A stretch of 64,000 nucleotides of DNA from NCBI GenBank assembly GCA_934541105.1, contig CAKTDA010000009.1, positions 1-64,000 on the forward strand, written 5' to 3'. A model generated the notes under the pieces. The model was not told the DNA's origin and made no database searches. It was given only the letters and a program-made list of their open reading frames with translations. Within the stretch, counting starts at the first letter, position 1. The number at the start of each line of letters is the position of its first letter. This DNA comes from an uncultured Luteitalea sp. (GTDB lineage: Bacteria; Acidobacteriota; Vicinamibacteria; Vicinamibacterales; Vicinamibacteraceae). The translations under genes were made by a program, and so were the position numbers. Positions 25,968-36,032 of this stretch are shown here, piece by piece.

Positions 25968-28550
25968 ATGCCGCGTGTTCTCGCCCTGATCGTCCTCATC
26001 CTCGCCGCACTCGACGCGCGAGGGCAAGTGCCGGTCAACTCGCTGCCCGATCGCCTCGACGATGCCAGGGCCACCTACATGGCAAACGACGTCGAGAAGG
26101 CCGACGCGCTGTCGCGGGCCGTTCGCGACGATGCGGAAGTCGTCGGCGACACGATCGTCGTCGCGCACGCGACGGCGCTGCTCGGACGCATCCGTCTCCG
26201 CCAGGAGCGACTGGCGGACGCGCGCAGCGAACTCGAGCGGGCCCGCGACGCGTTCAGGCTCCTCGGCGAGCGCCGGCACGAACTCGAGATCACGCTCGTG
26301 CTCGGTCGCGCGCTCAGCCTGCTCGGCGATCCGCTGCCCGATGGCGAACTCACGCGCGCGATTCACGAGCTCGAGACGATAGACATGCCTCGCGAGGCCC
26401 TCCTCGCCAACTACAGCCAGGCGCTGGCGGTGCTGCGCCAGCAGGACGCCTCGCGGCCACTGCTGGCCCGCGCGCTCGCACGGCTCACGCCCCGCGATCG
26501 GTTCGGCGCCGCGTGCAGCCTCTGGCAGTCGGCAGGCGACCGCGCGTTCAACGACGCCGACTACGTCCCGGCGCACGAGCACCTCACGCTGGCCCTCGCC
26601 TGCTACACCGACATCGGCCGGCAGGCAGACGCCGGCCGGGTGCTCGTCAGCCTCGGACGCGTCCAGCGCGCGCACGGCCAGCTGCACACCGCGATGGACT
26701 ACTACGTGCGCGCGGCCGCGGCGCAGAAGGCCGTCGGCGACGTCCCGGCGTGGCTCCAGAGCCTGAACGCGCAGGCCGTCACGCACGATCGTCTCGGCCA
26801 GTTCACGCAGGCCGAAGCCCTTTATCGACAGGCGCTCGCGGAAGCACGACGCGCGAAGCTTCTCCGGTACGAGATCTTCCTGCAGGGCAACCTCGGCGGG
26901 TCGCTGCTCTCTGCCGGGCGCATCGAGCCGGCGCTCCGCGAACTGACGGCCGTCGTGGATCGGGAGACGACGACGGAAGTGCGCGCCGTGCGGCACAGGC
27001 AGATTGCCGACGCCTACGCCGCCCTCGGTAACGTGGACGCGGCGCTCCGCCATGCAGCCAGCGCCCGCGACCTGCTGCCAGACCCCACGTTCGACGACCG
27101 CGTGAACGCGCTGACGCAGCACGCCAGCCTGCTGGCGATGCGGGGCGACCTCGCCGGGGCGCGACGCGACCTCGCCGAGGCCCGCTCCCTTGTCGAGGGT
27201 GCCCGCGCACGCGCACTCGACGACGATGCCGCCCGCCGCGGGTTCGGCGACCTCCACCAGGGCGTCTTCGCCGCGTCGATCGACATCGCGATGCGCGAGG
27301 GCGATGCCCCGGGCGCGCTCGACATCGCCGAGCAGGCGCGGTCCCGTGCGCTGCTCGACCTGATGCGCGGCCGCGAGGCCGGGCGGCCGGACGAGGACGA
27401 CGCCGACCAGGCGTATCGCCCGCTGCGCGTCGAGCAGATGCAGGAACTCGCGCGTCGCCTCGATACCACGCTGCTCGTGTACTGGGTGCAGCCGCGCGCC
27501 ACGCTCGTCTGGGTCGTCACGGGCACTGGCGTGCACGGCCGGCGGCTGCCGATCGGCGAGCAGGAACTGCGTCGGCTGATCCGCCGTGCGGCTGGCGCGG
27601 GCGACGTCGCGGGCACCATCAACGCGGCACTGCTCGCCGGGCCCGACCTGCGGCCGTGGCGCACGCTCCACCGCGCCGTGGTGGCACCGATTGCCGCGCA
27701 CCTGCCGATCCGCAGGGGCGCACGCGTCACCGTCGTGCCGCACGGTCCCCTGCTCCACATGCCGTTTGCGGGCCTTCTCGACTCGCACGGCCGGTACCTG
27801 GTCGAGCGGTACACGCTGCACTACGCGCCGTCGCTCGCCGTGCTCGCGGCGGCCCTGCCGGATGCCCGGGCGACCCCGCGGCCACGACGCGCGCTCGTGC
27901 TCGGCGACCCCGCGCCCTTGCCGCGTCGTGCCGGCATGAGCCTGCCGCCGCCGCTCCCGCACGCCCGCCGCGAGGCCCGCGCCGTGGCGCGCCACTTTCC
28001 CGCGGGCGCCGTCCTGTCCGTGGGCGGAGCCGCCACCGAGCGCCACCTGCGTTCGCTCGTGTCCGACTACTCCTGGCTGCACGTGGCCACGCACGCGCGC
28101 GTGTCCGAGGAGGTCACCGCGCCGTCGTACCTTCTGCTGGCGAGGGGTGATGGAGGCCCGGCCGACGACGGGTTGCTGACGGCCGACGAGGTCAAGGCCT
28201 TGCGCCTCGATGGTGCGACGGTCGTGCTGAGTGCCTGCGGCACCGCATTGGGCCGCGTGACCGGCGAAGGCACGCTGGGCTTCACGCGGTCGTTCCTTGC
28301 CGCCGGCGCGCGCTCGGTCGTCGCCACGACATGGGAGATACCGGATGTCTCGGGCACGCGGACGATGGAGGCGTTCTATCGCGCCATCGCAGGCGATCGC
28401 GGCATTGCGGCGGCGCTGCGAACCGCACAGCTCGAGCAACTGCGTGACCTGCGGGCCGGACGCGTGACGGTCAGGACGGGCTCCCAGGTCGTGAAGCTGC
28501 CCGCGACGCCATTGCTGTGGGCGGGATACGTCGCGGTCGGCACCCCCTGA
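25968..28550 (+). CDS. Exported TPR-CHAT protein (caspase-like protease)
   Basis: An 860-residue protein with an N-terminal signal (VLALIVLILAALDARGQ), then about 450 residues of tetratricopeptide-type helical repeats (for example GQLHTAMDYYVRAAAAQKA, GQFTQAEALYRQALAEARR, GNVDAALRHAASARDL) and a C-terminal CHAT domain. The caspase-type dyad is visible as H709 (LHVATHARVS) and C757 (VVLSACGTALG), and the family segments VVPHGPLLHMPFAGL and FTRSFLAAGARSVVATTWEI surround it. All catalytic landmarks are intact. It is convergent with, and 19 bp from, a zinc-finger anti-sigma gene and its ECF sigma gene. By analogy with TPR-CHAT proteases that free sigma factors elsewhere, cleavage of the anti-sigma protein is a plausible but untested role. 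Confidence 0.9.
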   Translation: MPRVLALIVLILAALDARGQVPVNSLPDRLDDARATYMANDVEKADALSRAVRDDAEVVGDTIVVAHATALLGRIRLRQERLADARSELERARDAFRLLGERRHELEITLVLGRALSLLGDPLPDGELTRAIHELETIDMPREALLANYSQALAVLRQQDASRPLLARALARLTPRDRFGAACSLWQSAGDRAFNDADYVPAHEHLTLALACYTDIGRQADAGRVLVSLGRVQRAHGQLHTAMDYYVRAAAAQKAVGDVPAWLQSLNAQAVTHDRLGQFTQAEALYRQALAEARRAKLLRYEIFLQGNLGGSLLSAGRIEPALRELTAVVDRETTTEVRAVRHRQIADAYAALGNVDAALRHAASARDLLPDPTFDDRVNALTQHASLLAMRGDLAGARRDLAEARSLVEGARARALDDDAARRGFGDLHQGVFAASIDIAMREGDAPGALDIAEQARSRALLDLMRGREAGRPDEDDADQAYRPLRVEQMQELARRLDTTLLVYWVQPRATLVWVVTGTGVHGRRLPIGEQELRRLIRRAAGAGDVAGTINAALLAGPDLRPWRTLHRAVVAPIAAHLPIRRGARVTVVPHGPLLHMPFAGLLDSHGRYLVERYTLHYAPSLAVLAAALPDARATPRPRRALVLGDPAPLPRRAGMSLPPPLPHARREARAVARHFPAGAVLSVGGAATERHLRSLVSDYSWLHVATHARVSEEVTAPSYLLLARGDGGPADDGLLTADEVKALRLDGATVVLSACGTALGRVTGEGTLGFTRSFLAAGARSVVATTWEIPDVSGTRTMEAFYRAIAGDRGIAAALRTAQLEQLRDLRAGRVTVRTGSQVVKLPATPLLWAGYVAVGTP

Positions 28551-28569
28551 CCGACGAAGGTGACGGTCG

Positions 28570-29424
28570 CTAGCGTTCGACGGCGATGTCGTCGAGTTCG
28601 GCGAGCAGGCGACGGGCCTCGCCGTCGGGCCCGGCGTTGGCATCGCGTGCCCGGCTGAACCAGTCGCGGGCCCTGGGTACGTCGCCCCGCTGCAACTCCG
28701 CCTTGCCGAGGTAGAAGACGCTCTCGCGTGCGTAGGGCTGCGATTCGCTCTGGCGCACGGCATCGAGCGCGGCCGTGGCGCCTGCCGCGTCTCCGCGCAT
28801 CAACCGTGCGATGCCGAGGTAGAACCGCGCGCGCGGCGACTCCGCGTTGCCGAGGGCGCGAGTCACGCCCCCCCAGTCGCCACGGGCATAGGCCTCCATG
28901 CCCTCGGCAAACCGCGTCTCGTCGGTGTCGGTGCTGCGCGTGACGAGCGGCACGTAGGGCGGCGGCGTGACCATCGCCAGCACGGCCAGCTGCAGCGATG
29001 GCGAGGCGTGTCCGGACGTCGGGGCTGCGGCGTTCCCGGTAGCCGGTCTCGACGTGTCGCCGGCGCCCGCCACACGACGTGTTTCGCCGTCGGCGGCCTG
29101 GGTCGGCGGGGCGCCCGGGCGCGCGAGCATGAACACGGCGGCGAGGCCGGCGAGAAACACCGCTGCCATCGCAAACCACATCCAGGCCGGTCGCTGTGTG
29201 TCGGGCGGCACATCGGCGCCTGTGGGCGTTACGGCGGGTGGCTCGACGGGCAGCGGGCGTGCGGCAAGCGCCTGCCTGGCCGCCTGGTAGCGTTCGACAC
29301 GCTCGAGACACGCGTCGCAGGCGAACAGGTGGTCCTCGAATGCCGACCGTTCCGGATCGGTCAGCTCGCCGCTGACGTACTGCAGCAGCGTGTCGTCGTC
29401 CGGGTAGCGCGCACAGGCAGTCAT
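28570..29424 (-). CDS. Membrane zinc-finger anti-sigma factor with periplasmic TPR-like domain
   Basis: A 284-residue single-pass membrane protein. The N-terminal cytoplasmic part has the zf-HC2 anti-sigma motif (C4, then H32, C36 and C39 in FEDHLFACDACLERV). A Pro-rich linker leads to one membrane helix (WMWFAMAAVFLAGLAAVFML, residues 81-100). The periplasmic part carries TPR-like repeats (ARGDWGGVTRALGNA, RFYLGIARLMRGDAAGATAAL, VFYLGKAELQRGDVPRARDWF). It should sequester the ECF sigma encoded 13 bp upstream and sense envelope signals through the TPRs. The start ATG at 29424 fits the zf-HC2 spacing; an upstream extension reads into the sigma gene. The TPR-CHAT protease gene faces it. Confidence 0.88.
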   Translation of the reverse strand: MTACARYPDDDTLLQYVSGELTDPERSAFEDHLFACDACLERVERYQAARQALAARPLPVEPPAVTPTGADVPPDTQRPAWMWFAMAAVFLAGLAAVFMLARPGAPPTQAADGETRRVAGAGDTSRPATGNAAAPTSGHASPSLQLAVLAMVTPPPYVPLVTRSTDTDETRFAEGMEAYARGDWGGVTRALGNAESPRARFYLGIARLMRGDAAGATAALDAVRQSESQPYARESVFYLGKAELQRGDVPRARDWFSRARDANAGPDGEARRLLAELDDIAVER

Positions 29425-29437
29425 CGCAGGAAGGTGG

Positions 29438-30040
29438 CTAGGACGCGTGAGAACGTGACGCCCCCCCGTGACCGAACACCTCGGCAAGCCGTCGCTGGGC
29501 GCGCAGCTTGCGGGTTCGCGCGGCATCCGGCGAGATCCCGAGCCGGGTGGCCAGATCGGCCGGCTTGCAGCCTTCGACGAGGATCAGCCGCAGGACCTGC
29601 TGGTCGGCAACCGAGAGGCGATCGAGGGCGCGGGCGACGTCGAGGCGGCGCACCTGCTCGCCCTCGTCGGATGGTTGGGCGACGTCGATGTCGAGCGCGC
29701 GGACGTCGTGGCGGCTCGCCGACCGATGCTCCGACCGCACGACGTTGCGTGCAATGCCGGCGGCAAACGCAGGGAGTGCGGCCGGGTCGCGCAGCCCGCC
29801 GCGCCGCAACTCGATGAGCAGCGCGATCATGGCGTCCTGGGCCAGGTCGTTGGCCAGGTCGGGGCGGCCGGTGCGGGCGAGGCAGAGGGCCCGCATCCGC
29901 GGACCGAAGCGCCATGCGAGTTCCGCTTCTGCGGCGGGGTCGCCGTCGCGCAAGCGCTCGACGAGCCGCGCATCGTCGGCGGCCGGACCTGTCGTGGCTA
30001 CGTGGAGGATGGTGGGCATCGGGGCGGGACGCGACGTCAC
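29438..30040 (-). CDS. ECF RNA polymerase sigma factor
   Basis: Sigma-70 family ECF factor of 200 residues. Region 2 is represented by LVERLRDGDPAAEAELAWRF ... DLAQDAMIALL, and region 4 by LSVADQQVLRLILVEGCKPADLATRLGISPDAARTRKLRAQRRLAEVFG, a clear helix-turn-helix. It starts with a GTG (30040) or the ATG seven codons later. It is followed 13 bp downstream by the anti-sigma gene, the usual sigma/anti-sigma order. Its own target promoter is probably in the 80 bp before the epimerase stop, but I see no confident ECF -35 AAC motif there. Confidence 0.9.
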   Translation of the reverse strand: MTSRPAPMPTILHVATTGPAADDARLVERLRDGDPAAEAELAWRFGPRMRALCLARTGRPDLANDLAQDAMIALLIELRRGGLRDPAALPAFAAGIARNVVRSEHRSASRHDVRALDIDVAQPSDEGEQVRRLDVARALDRLSVADQQVLRLILVEGCKPADLATRLGISPDAARTRKLRAQRRLAEVFGHGGASRSHAS

Positions 30041-30119
30041 CTGTCACAACGCGCCCGGCGCGACAACAGAACACCAGCGCCGATTCGCTATCCTTGGGCA
30101 GCGTCACCTCACCGACGAC

Positions 30120-31313
30120 CTATCGCGTGCCGAACGTGTACGCGGTGCTCTGCTCGTACGTCTCGCCGGGCCGCAGGATCGTGGACGGGAACTCCGGCTT
30201 GTTCGGCGAGTCGGGGAAGTGCTGCGTCTCGAGGCAGAAACCTGCGCGGCGGCCGTAGACCTTGCCGCCCTTGCCCGTGATGGTGCCGTCGAGGAAGTTG
30301 CCCGTGTAGAACTGCGTGCCCGGCTGCGTCGTGGAGACGTCCATCGTGCGGCCTGTCGTCGGTTCGTGCACGCGCACCACGCGCTCGAGGCCCGTGCCGA
30401 TGCGCACGAAGACGACGTTGTGGTCGTAGCCGCCCCCGAAGGCAATCTGCGGGTGATCGGCATCGATGCGCGCCCCGATTGCCGTCGGCTGGCGGAAGTC
30501 GAAGGGCGTGCCGTCGACGCTCGCCAGTTCCCCGGTCGGAATCAGGCCCTTGTCCACCGGCGTGTACCGGTCGGCCTGCATCTGCACCTCATGGCCGAGC
30601 ACGTCACCGCTGCCGGCACCCGCGAGGTTGAAGTACGTGTGCTGCGTCAGGTTGACCGGCGTCGCCTTGTCCGTCGTCGCCTTGTAGTCGAACCGCAGCG
30701 TGTTGTCGGCCGTGAGCGTGTAGGTCACCTCGATGGCAAGCGTTCCCGGATAACCCATGTCGCCGTCGGGGCTCGTGTGCGTGAAGACCACGCCCACCGC
30801 GTCCGCACGCTCGAACGGCTCGGCCTTCCAGTTCTTCTTGTCGAAGCCCTGCGGCCCGCCGTGCAGGTGGTTCTCGCCGTTGTTGATCGGCAGCGTGTAG
30901 GCCTGCCCGTCGATCGTGAACTGCCCCTTCCCGATGCGGTTGCCGTACCGGCCCACGATGCAGCCGAAGAACGGCGACTTGTCGAGGTAACCCTGGAGGT
31001 TGTCGTGGCCGAGCACGACGTCGTCGAGGCGGCCGTTGCGATCGGGCACGCGCAGGGTGGTGATGATGCCGCCGTAGGTGATGGCCTGCACCTCCATGCC
31101 GCTGGCGTTGCCGAAGGTGAAGGCCTCGACGGCCTGGCCGTCCGGAAGCGTGCCGTAGGCGGATCGGGTCATGGTGAACGCGCGGGCCGGCGCGGCCGGC
31201 GACGGGGCCGGAGCGGCCGTGTCGGTCGTGGAGGAGCCGCACGCGCCCCCGAGGGTCGCCGCAAGCAGCAGCGGAATGCAGGGCAGCGGATGACGATGGG
31301 CGACGTGGCGCAT
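30120..31313 (-). CDS. Lipoprotein aldose 1-epimerase (GalM family)
   Basis: Mutarotase that interconverts alpha and beta anomers of aldoses; here targeted to the envelope. The N-terminus carries a signal with lipobox LGGAC (about residue 25). The beta-sandwich domain shows the family motifs GRYGNRIGKGQF, NNGENHLHGG, VNLTQHTYFNL (catalytic His) and FCLETQHFPDSPN (catalytic Glu). The ATG at 31313 has an AGGAG Shine-Dalgarno 6-7 bp upstream, better than the alternative at 31349. Mature domain length is normal. It is divergent from the PSCyt1/DUF1553 gene and probably serves extracellular polysaccharide breakdown. Confidence 0.93.
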   Translation of the reverse strand: MRHVAHRHPLPCIPLLLAATLGGACGSSTTDTAAPAPSPAAPARAFTMTRSAYGTLPDGQAVEAFTFGNASGMEVQAITYGGIITTLRVPDRNGRLDDVVLGHDNLQGYLDKSPFFGCIVGRYGNRIGKGQFTIDGQAYTLPINNGENHLHGGPQGFDKKNWKAEPFERADAVGVVFTHTSPDGDMGYPGTLAIEVTYTLTADNTLRFDYKATTDKATPVNLTQHTYFNLAGAGSGDVLGHEVQMQADRYTPVDKGLIPTGELASVDGTPFDFRQPTAIGARIDADHPQIAFGGGYDHNVVFVRIGTGLERVVRVHEPTTGRTMDVSTTQPGTQFYTGNFLDGTITGKGGKVYGRRAGFCLETQHFPDSPNKPEFPSTILRPGETYEQSTAYTFGTR

Positions 31314-31389
31314 CAAGGCTCCTGAAAAAACGGTCCGGAACGTTACCACACGCGTAGGCCGGAACGACCACCGGACGCTCGGTGGCGGT

Positions 31390-34300
31390 ATGATTCAGCC
31401 AACACCGATGGATTCGTTCGCACGCCCCCGGAAGTGGCCGGGCCCCGCCGCAGCGGTTGCGTCGGCCGTGATTGTCAGTGCCGTCGTGCTCGTCGCCGGA
31501 TCGATCGGCGCGGACGCCCGGCAGGCGGCCCCGCCGGCAACGGGCCGCGTCGATTTCGCGACGCAGATCGAGCCGATCCTGCGCGAGCAGTGCTACGAGT
31601 GCCACGGCGAGAAGCGCGCGCGCGGCAAGCTGCGCCTGCATGCGCGTGATCTCGCGCTGCCGGGCGGCTCGACGGGTCCGCTCCTCGTGCCCGGCGACAG
31701 CGCGCAGAGCTACATCGTCCACCGGCTCCTCGGCCAGGACGGCGAGGACCAGATGCCGCTCGAGAAGCCACCGCTTCCCGAGGCGCAGATCGCGCTCGTG
31801 CGTGCCTGGATCGACCAGGGCGCCGAGTGGCCCGTGCCCGCGGCCGCCGGTGCCGCCGCACCGGTCGTCGAGGAGCACTGGGCGTACGTCGCACCGAAGA
31901 AGGCGCCGCTGCCGGCCGTGAGCCGCGAGGACTGGGTGCGCACGCCTGTCGATCGCTTCGTGCTCGCGCGCCTCGATGCCGAGAAGCTGATGCCCTCGCA
32001 CGAGGCATCGAAGGAAACCCTCCTCCGCCGCGTGACGCTGGACCTCACGGGCCTGCCGCCGACCCTTGCCGAGATCGACGCCTTCCTCGCCGACACGCGT
32101 CCCGATGCCTACGACCGCGTCGTCGATCGGCTGCTCGCCTCTCCGCACTACGGCGAGCGCTGGGCGCGCCTCTGGCTCGACCTCGCACGCTACGCCGACA
32201 GCAACGGCTTCGAGGCCGATCGCCTGCGGTCGATGTGGCCGTATCGCGACTGGGTGATCGACGCGTTCAACCGCGACATGCCGTTCGACCAGTTCACGGT
32301 CGAGCAGATTGCCGGCGACATGCTGCCCGGCGCAACGCGCGCGCAACGCATCGCCACCGGCTTCCACCGCAATGCGATGACCAACGAGGAGGGCGGCGTC
32401 GACCCCGACGAAGCGCTCTACGAAGTGCTCGTGGATCGCGTCAACACCACGGCAACCGTGTGGCTCGGCAGCACGGTCGCGTGTGCGCAGTGCCACAACC
32501 ACAAGTACGACCCGATCAGCCACAGGGACTATTTCCGGCTGATGGCGTTCTTCGCCAACCCGGCGTACACGGTCGAGAAGCACGGCGCCGGCGTCAAGTA
32601 CAACGAGGCCCAGATCGACCTGGCCACGCCCGCGCAGGAGGCGTCGCGCACCGCGCTGCGCGACCAACTGAAGGCCGCGCGAGACGCGCTCGCGAGCGAC
32701 AACGGCGCACGGGCCGGGGCGCAGGCGAGCTGGGAGACTACGATGCGCGAGGCCTCGGCCGGCTTCGCGACCCTCGAGCCAGGCAGGGCCACCGCGACGG
32801 GCGGCGTGCAGCTCGCCGTGCAGCCTGACGGCAGCGTGCTGGCGAGCGGACCCAATGCGCAAGTGACGACCTACACGATCGCGGCGCCGACGAGCACGAA
32901 GGGAATCACCGGCCTGCGGCTCGAGGCCCTGCTCGACCCGTCGCTTCCGCACAAGGGCCCGGGGCGCGATCCGTACGGCCACTTCCGGCTCACGTCGGTG
33001 CGTGTCTTCGTGGCGCCGGCCGGCGAGCCGGCGAACCGCCAACGGGTGGCGTTCACGGCCGTGAAGGGCGACGGCAACGTCTCGCGCGGCGACCTGCTCG
33101 ACCTCACGACCGACGCGCGCAGTTCGTACGCGCGGCTCGGCAAGGCGTGGGTCGTCGATGCGCTGCGCGAGGGCTGGCGCGTGCCCTTCCAGCTCGTGCT
33201 CGTGCCCGAGACGCCACTCGGCGACGGCACACCCGCCGTCGTAACCGTGGAACTCGAGCACGGCGACGGCACGCTCGGGCAGGGCCTCGGCCGATTGAGG
33301 CTCTCGGCCACCACGATGGCCGATCCGTTGCAGGCCGTGGCGATCACGGCCCGGACCCGTGCCGCGCTGGCGGTTCCGCTCTCAGCCCGCAGCGAGGATC
33401 AGGCAAAGCTCGTCGCCACGCAGTTCCGGGATCAGTCGCCGATGTTCGAGGCCGAGCGCAAGGAGATCGCGCGGATCGAGAAGGCGATTGCCGACCTGAA
33501 GCTGCCGACGACGCTCGTGATGGAGGAGAAGCCGTCGTTCGAGCGGCCTTCGACGCCGTTCCGCGACCGCGGCGCCTTCACGTCACCCGGCGAGCCGGTG
33601 TTCGCCAACACGCTCTCGGCGCTGCCGCCGCTCGGCGACGACCTGCCGCCGAATCGCCTGGGCCTCGGCCGCTGGCTCGTTCGCGAGGACAACCCGCTCA
33701 CCGCGCGCGTGATGGTGAACCGGATCTGGGAGGCGCTGTACGGGCGCGGCATCGTCGAGACGAGCGAGGACTTCGGCACCATGGGGTCGCCGCCCTCGCA
33801 TCCCGAACTGCTCGACTGGCTCGCGGTGGACTTCATGGAGCAGGGCTGGAGCCTGAAGACGCTGGTGCGGACGCTCGTGCGCTCGGCGGCCTACAGGCAG
33901 GACTCGACGGTCTCGCCCGACCTGCAGGCGAGCGATCCGTACAACCGACTGCTCGCGCGCGGTCCGCGCTTCCGCCTCGAGGCCGAACTCGTGCGCGACG
34001 TCGCCCTCACGGCGAGCGGCCTGCTCTCGCCCCGCATCGGCGGGCCGAGCGTGTTCCCGCCGCAGCCGCCAGGCATCTGGAACAACCCCTACGACAACTC
34101 GAAGTGGATCGAGAGCACCGGCGAGGATCGGTACCGCCGCGGCCTGTACACGTTCATCCGCCGCACCTCGCCGTACCCGATGTTCACGACGTTCGACGGC
34201 ACGAGTCGCGAGCTGTGCACGGTGCGCCGTGTGCGCACCAACACGCCGCTGCAGGCCCTCGCCACGCTCAACGACGACGGGTTCTTCGAGCTGGCGCGCG

Positions 34301-34590
34301 GGCTCGCCACGCGCATCCGCAAGGAAGCCGCACCGGCAACCGTCGACGCGCGGCTGGCGTATGGCTTCCGGCTCGTCACGAGCCGCCTGCCCACCGCCCC
34401 CGAGCTCGACCGGCTGCGCACGTTCCACACGCAGACGCTCGGTCGCTACGCCGCCGACCCTGCGGATGCCGCCGCGACGCTCGGCCTGCCCGCTGGCGCA
34501 AAGGTCACACGGGACGAGATCGAGCTGGCCGCCTGGACGATGGTCGGCAACGTGCTGCTGAACCTCGACGAGACGGTCACGAAGGGGTAG
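31390..34590 (+). CDS. PSCyt1/DUF1549/DUF1553 (PSD1) large envelope protein
   Basis: A 1066-residue exported protein. A membrane/signal segment (VASAVIVSAVVLVAGSI) is followed by a planctomycete-type cytochrome-c-like domain with the haem motif CYECH (C68, C71, H72) and the usual RARGKLRLHARDLALPGG. DUF1549 (PVDRFVLARLDAEKL ... RRVTLDLTGLPPT ... YADSNGFEADRLRSMWPYRDWVIDAFNRDMPFDQFTVEQIAGD) comes next, then a middle beta-domain and DUF1553 at the end (PPSHPELLDWLAVDFMEQGWSLKTLVRTLVRSAAYRQ). The gene is followed 15 bp later by a DUF1501 gene, the constant partner of this family in Planctomycetes and Acidobacteria. These pairs are thought to act in breakdown of complex polysaccharides, but the biochemistry is not established. 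Confidence 0.93.
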   Translation: MIQPTPMDSFARPRKWPGPAAAVASAVIVSAVVLVAGSIGADARQAAPPATGRVDFATQIEPILREQCYECHGEKRARGKLRLHARDLALPGGSTGPLLVPGDSAQSYIVHRLLGQDGEDQMPLEKPPLPEAQIALVRAWIDQGAEWPVPAAAGAAAPVVEEHWAYVAPKKAPLPAVSREDWVRTPVDRFVLARLDAEKLMPSHEASKETLLRRVTLDLTGLPPTLAEIDAFLADTRPDAYDRVVDRLLASPHYGERWARLWLDLARYADSNGFEADRLRSMWPYRDWVIDAFNRDMPFDQFTVEQIAGDMLPGATRAQRIATGFHRNAMTNEEGGVDPDEALYEVLVDRVNTTATVWLGSTVACAQCHNHKYDPISHRDYFRLMAFFANPAYTVEKHGAGVKYNEAQIDLATPAQEASRTALRDQLKAARDALASDNGARAGAQASWETTMREASAGFATLEPGRATATGGVQLAVQPDGSVLASGPNAQVTTYTIAAPTSTKGITGLRLEALLDPSLPHKGPGRDPYGHFRLTSVRVFVAPAGEPANRQRVAFTAVKGDGNVSRGDLLDLTTDARSSYARLGKAWVVDALREGWRVPFQLVLVPETPLGDGTPAVVTVELEHGDGTLGQGLGRLRLSATTMADPLQAVAITARTRAALAVPLSARSEDQAKLVATQFRDQSPMFEAERKEIARIEKAIADLKLPTTLVMEEKPSFERPSTPFRDRGAFTSPGEPVFANTLSALPPLGDDLPPNRLGLGRWLVREDNPLTARVMVNRIWEALYGRGIVETSEDFGTMGSPPSHPELLDWLAVDFMEQGWSLKTLVRTLVRSAAYRQDSTVSPDLQASDPYNRLLARGPRFRLEAELVRDVALTASGLLSPRIGGPSVFPPQPPGIWNNPYDNSKWIESTGEDRYRRGLYTFIRRTSPYPMFTTFDGTSRELCTVRRVRTNTPLQALATLNDDGFFELARGLATRIRKEAAPATVDARLAYGFRLVTSRLPTAPELDRLRTFHTQTLGRYAADPADAAATLGLPAGAKVTRDEIELAAWTMVGNVLLNLDETVTKG

Positions 34591-34605
34591 GTCCACGAGA
34601 TCGAC

Positions 34606-36024
<1,419 letters not shown>

Positions 36025-36032
36025 GGATCTCG

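Noticed and set aside
24129..28763. A single minus-strand open frame of more than 1,500 codons spanning the carboxypeptidase-regulatory-like gene and the region antisense to the TPR-CHAT gene
   Set aside because: Only the part below 25937 has a signal peptide and family repeats; the rest mirrors the CHAT gene with Arg/Ala/Gly-rich, non-family sequence, a common artefact at high GC.
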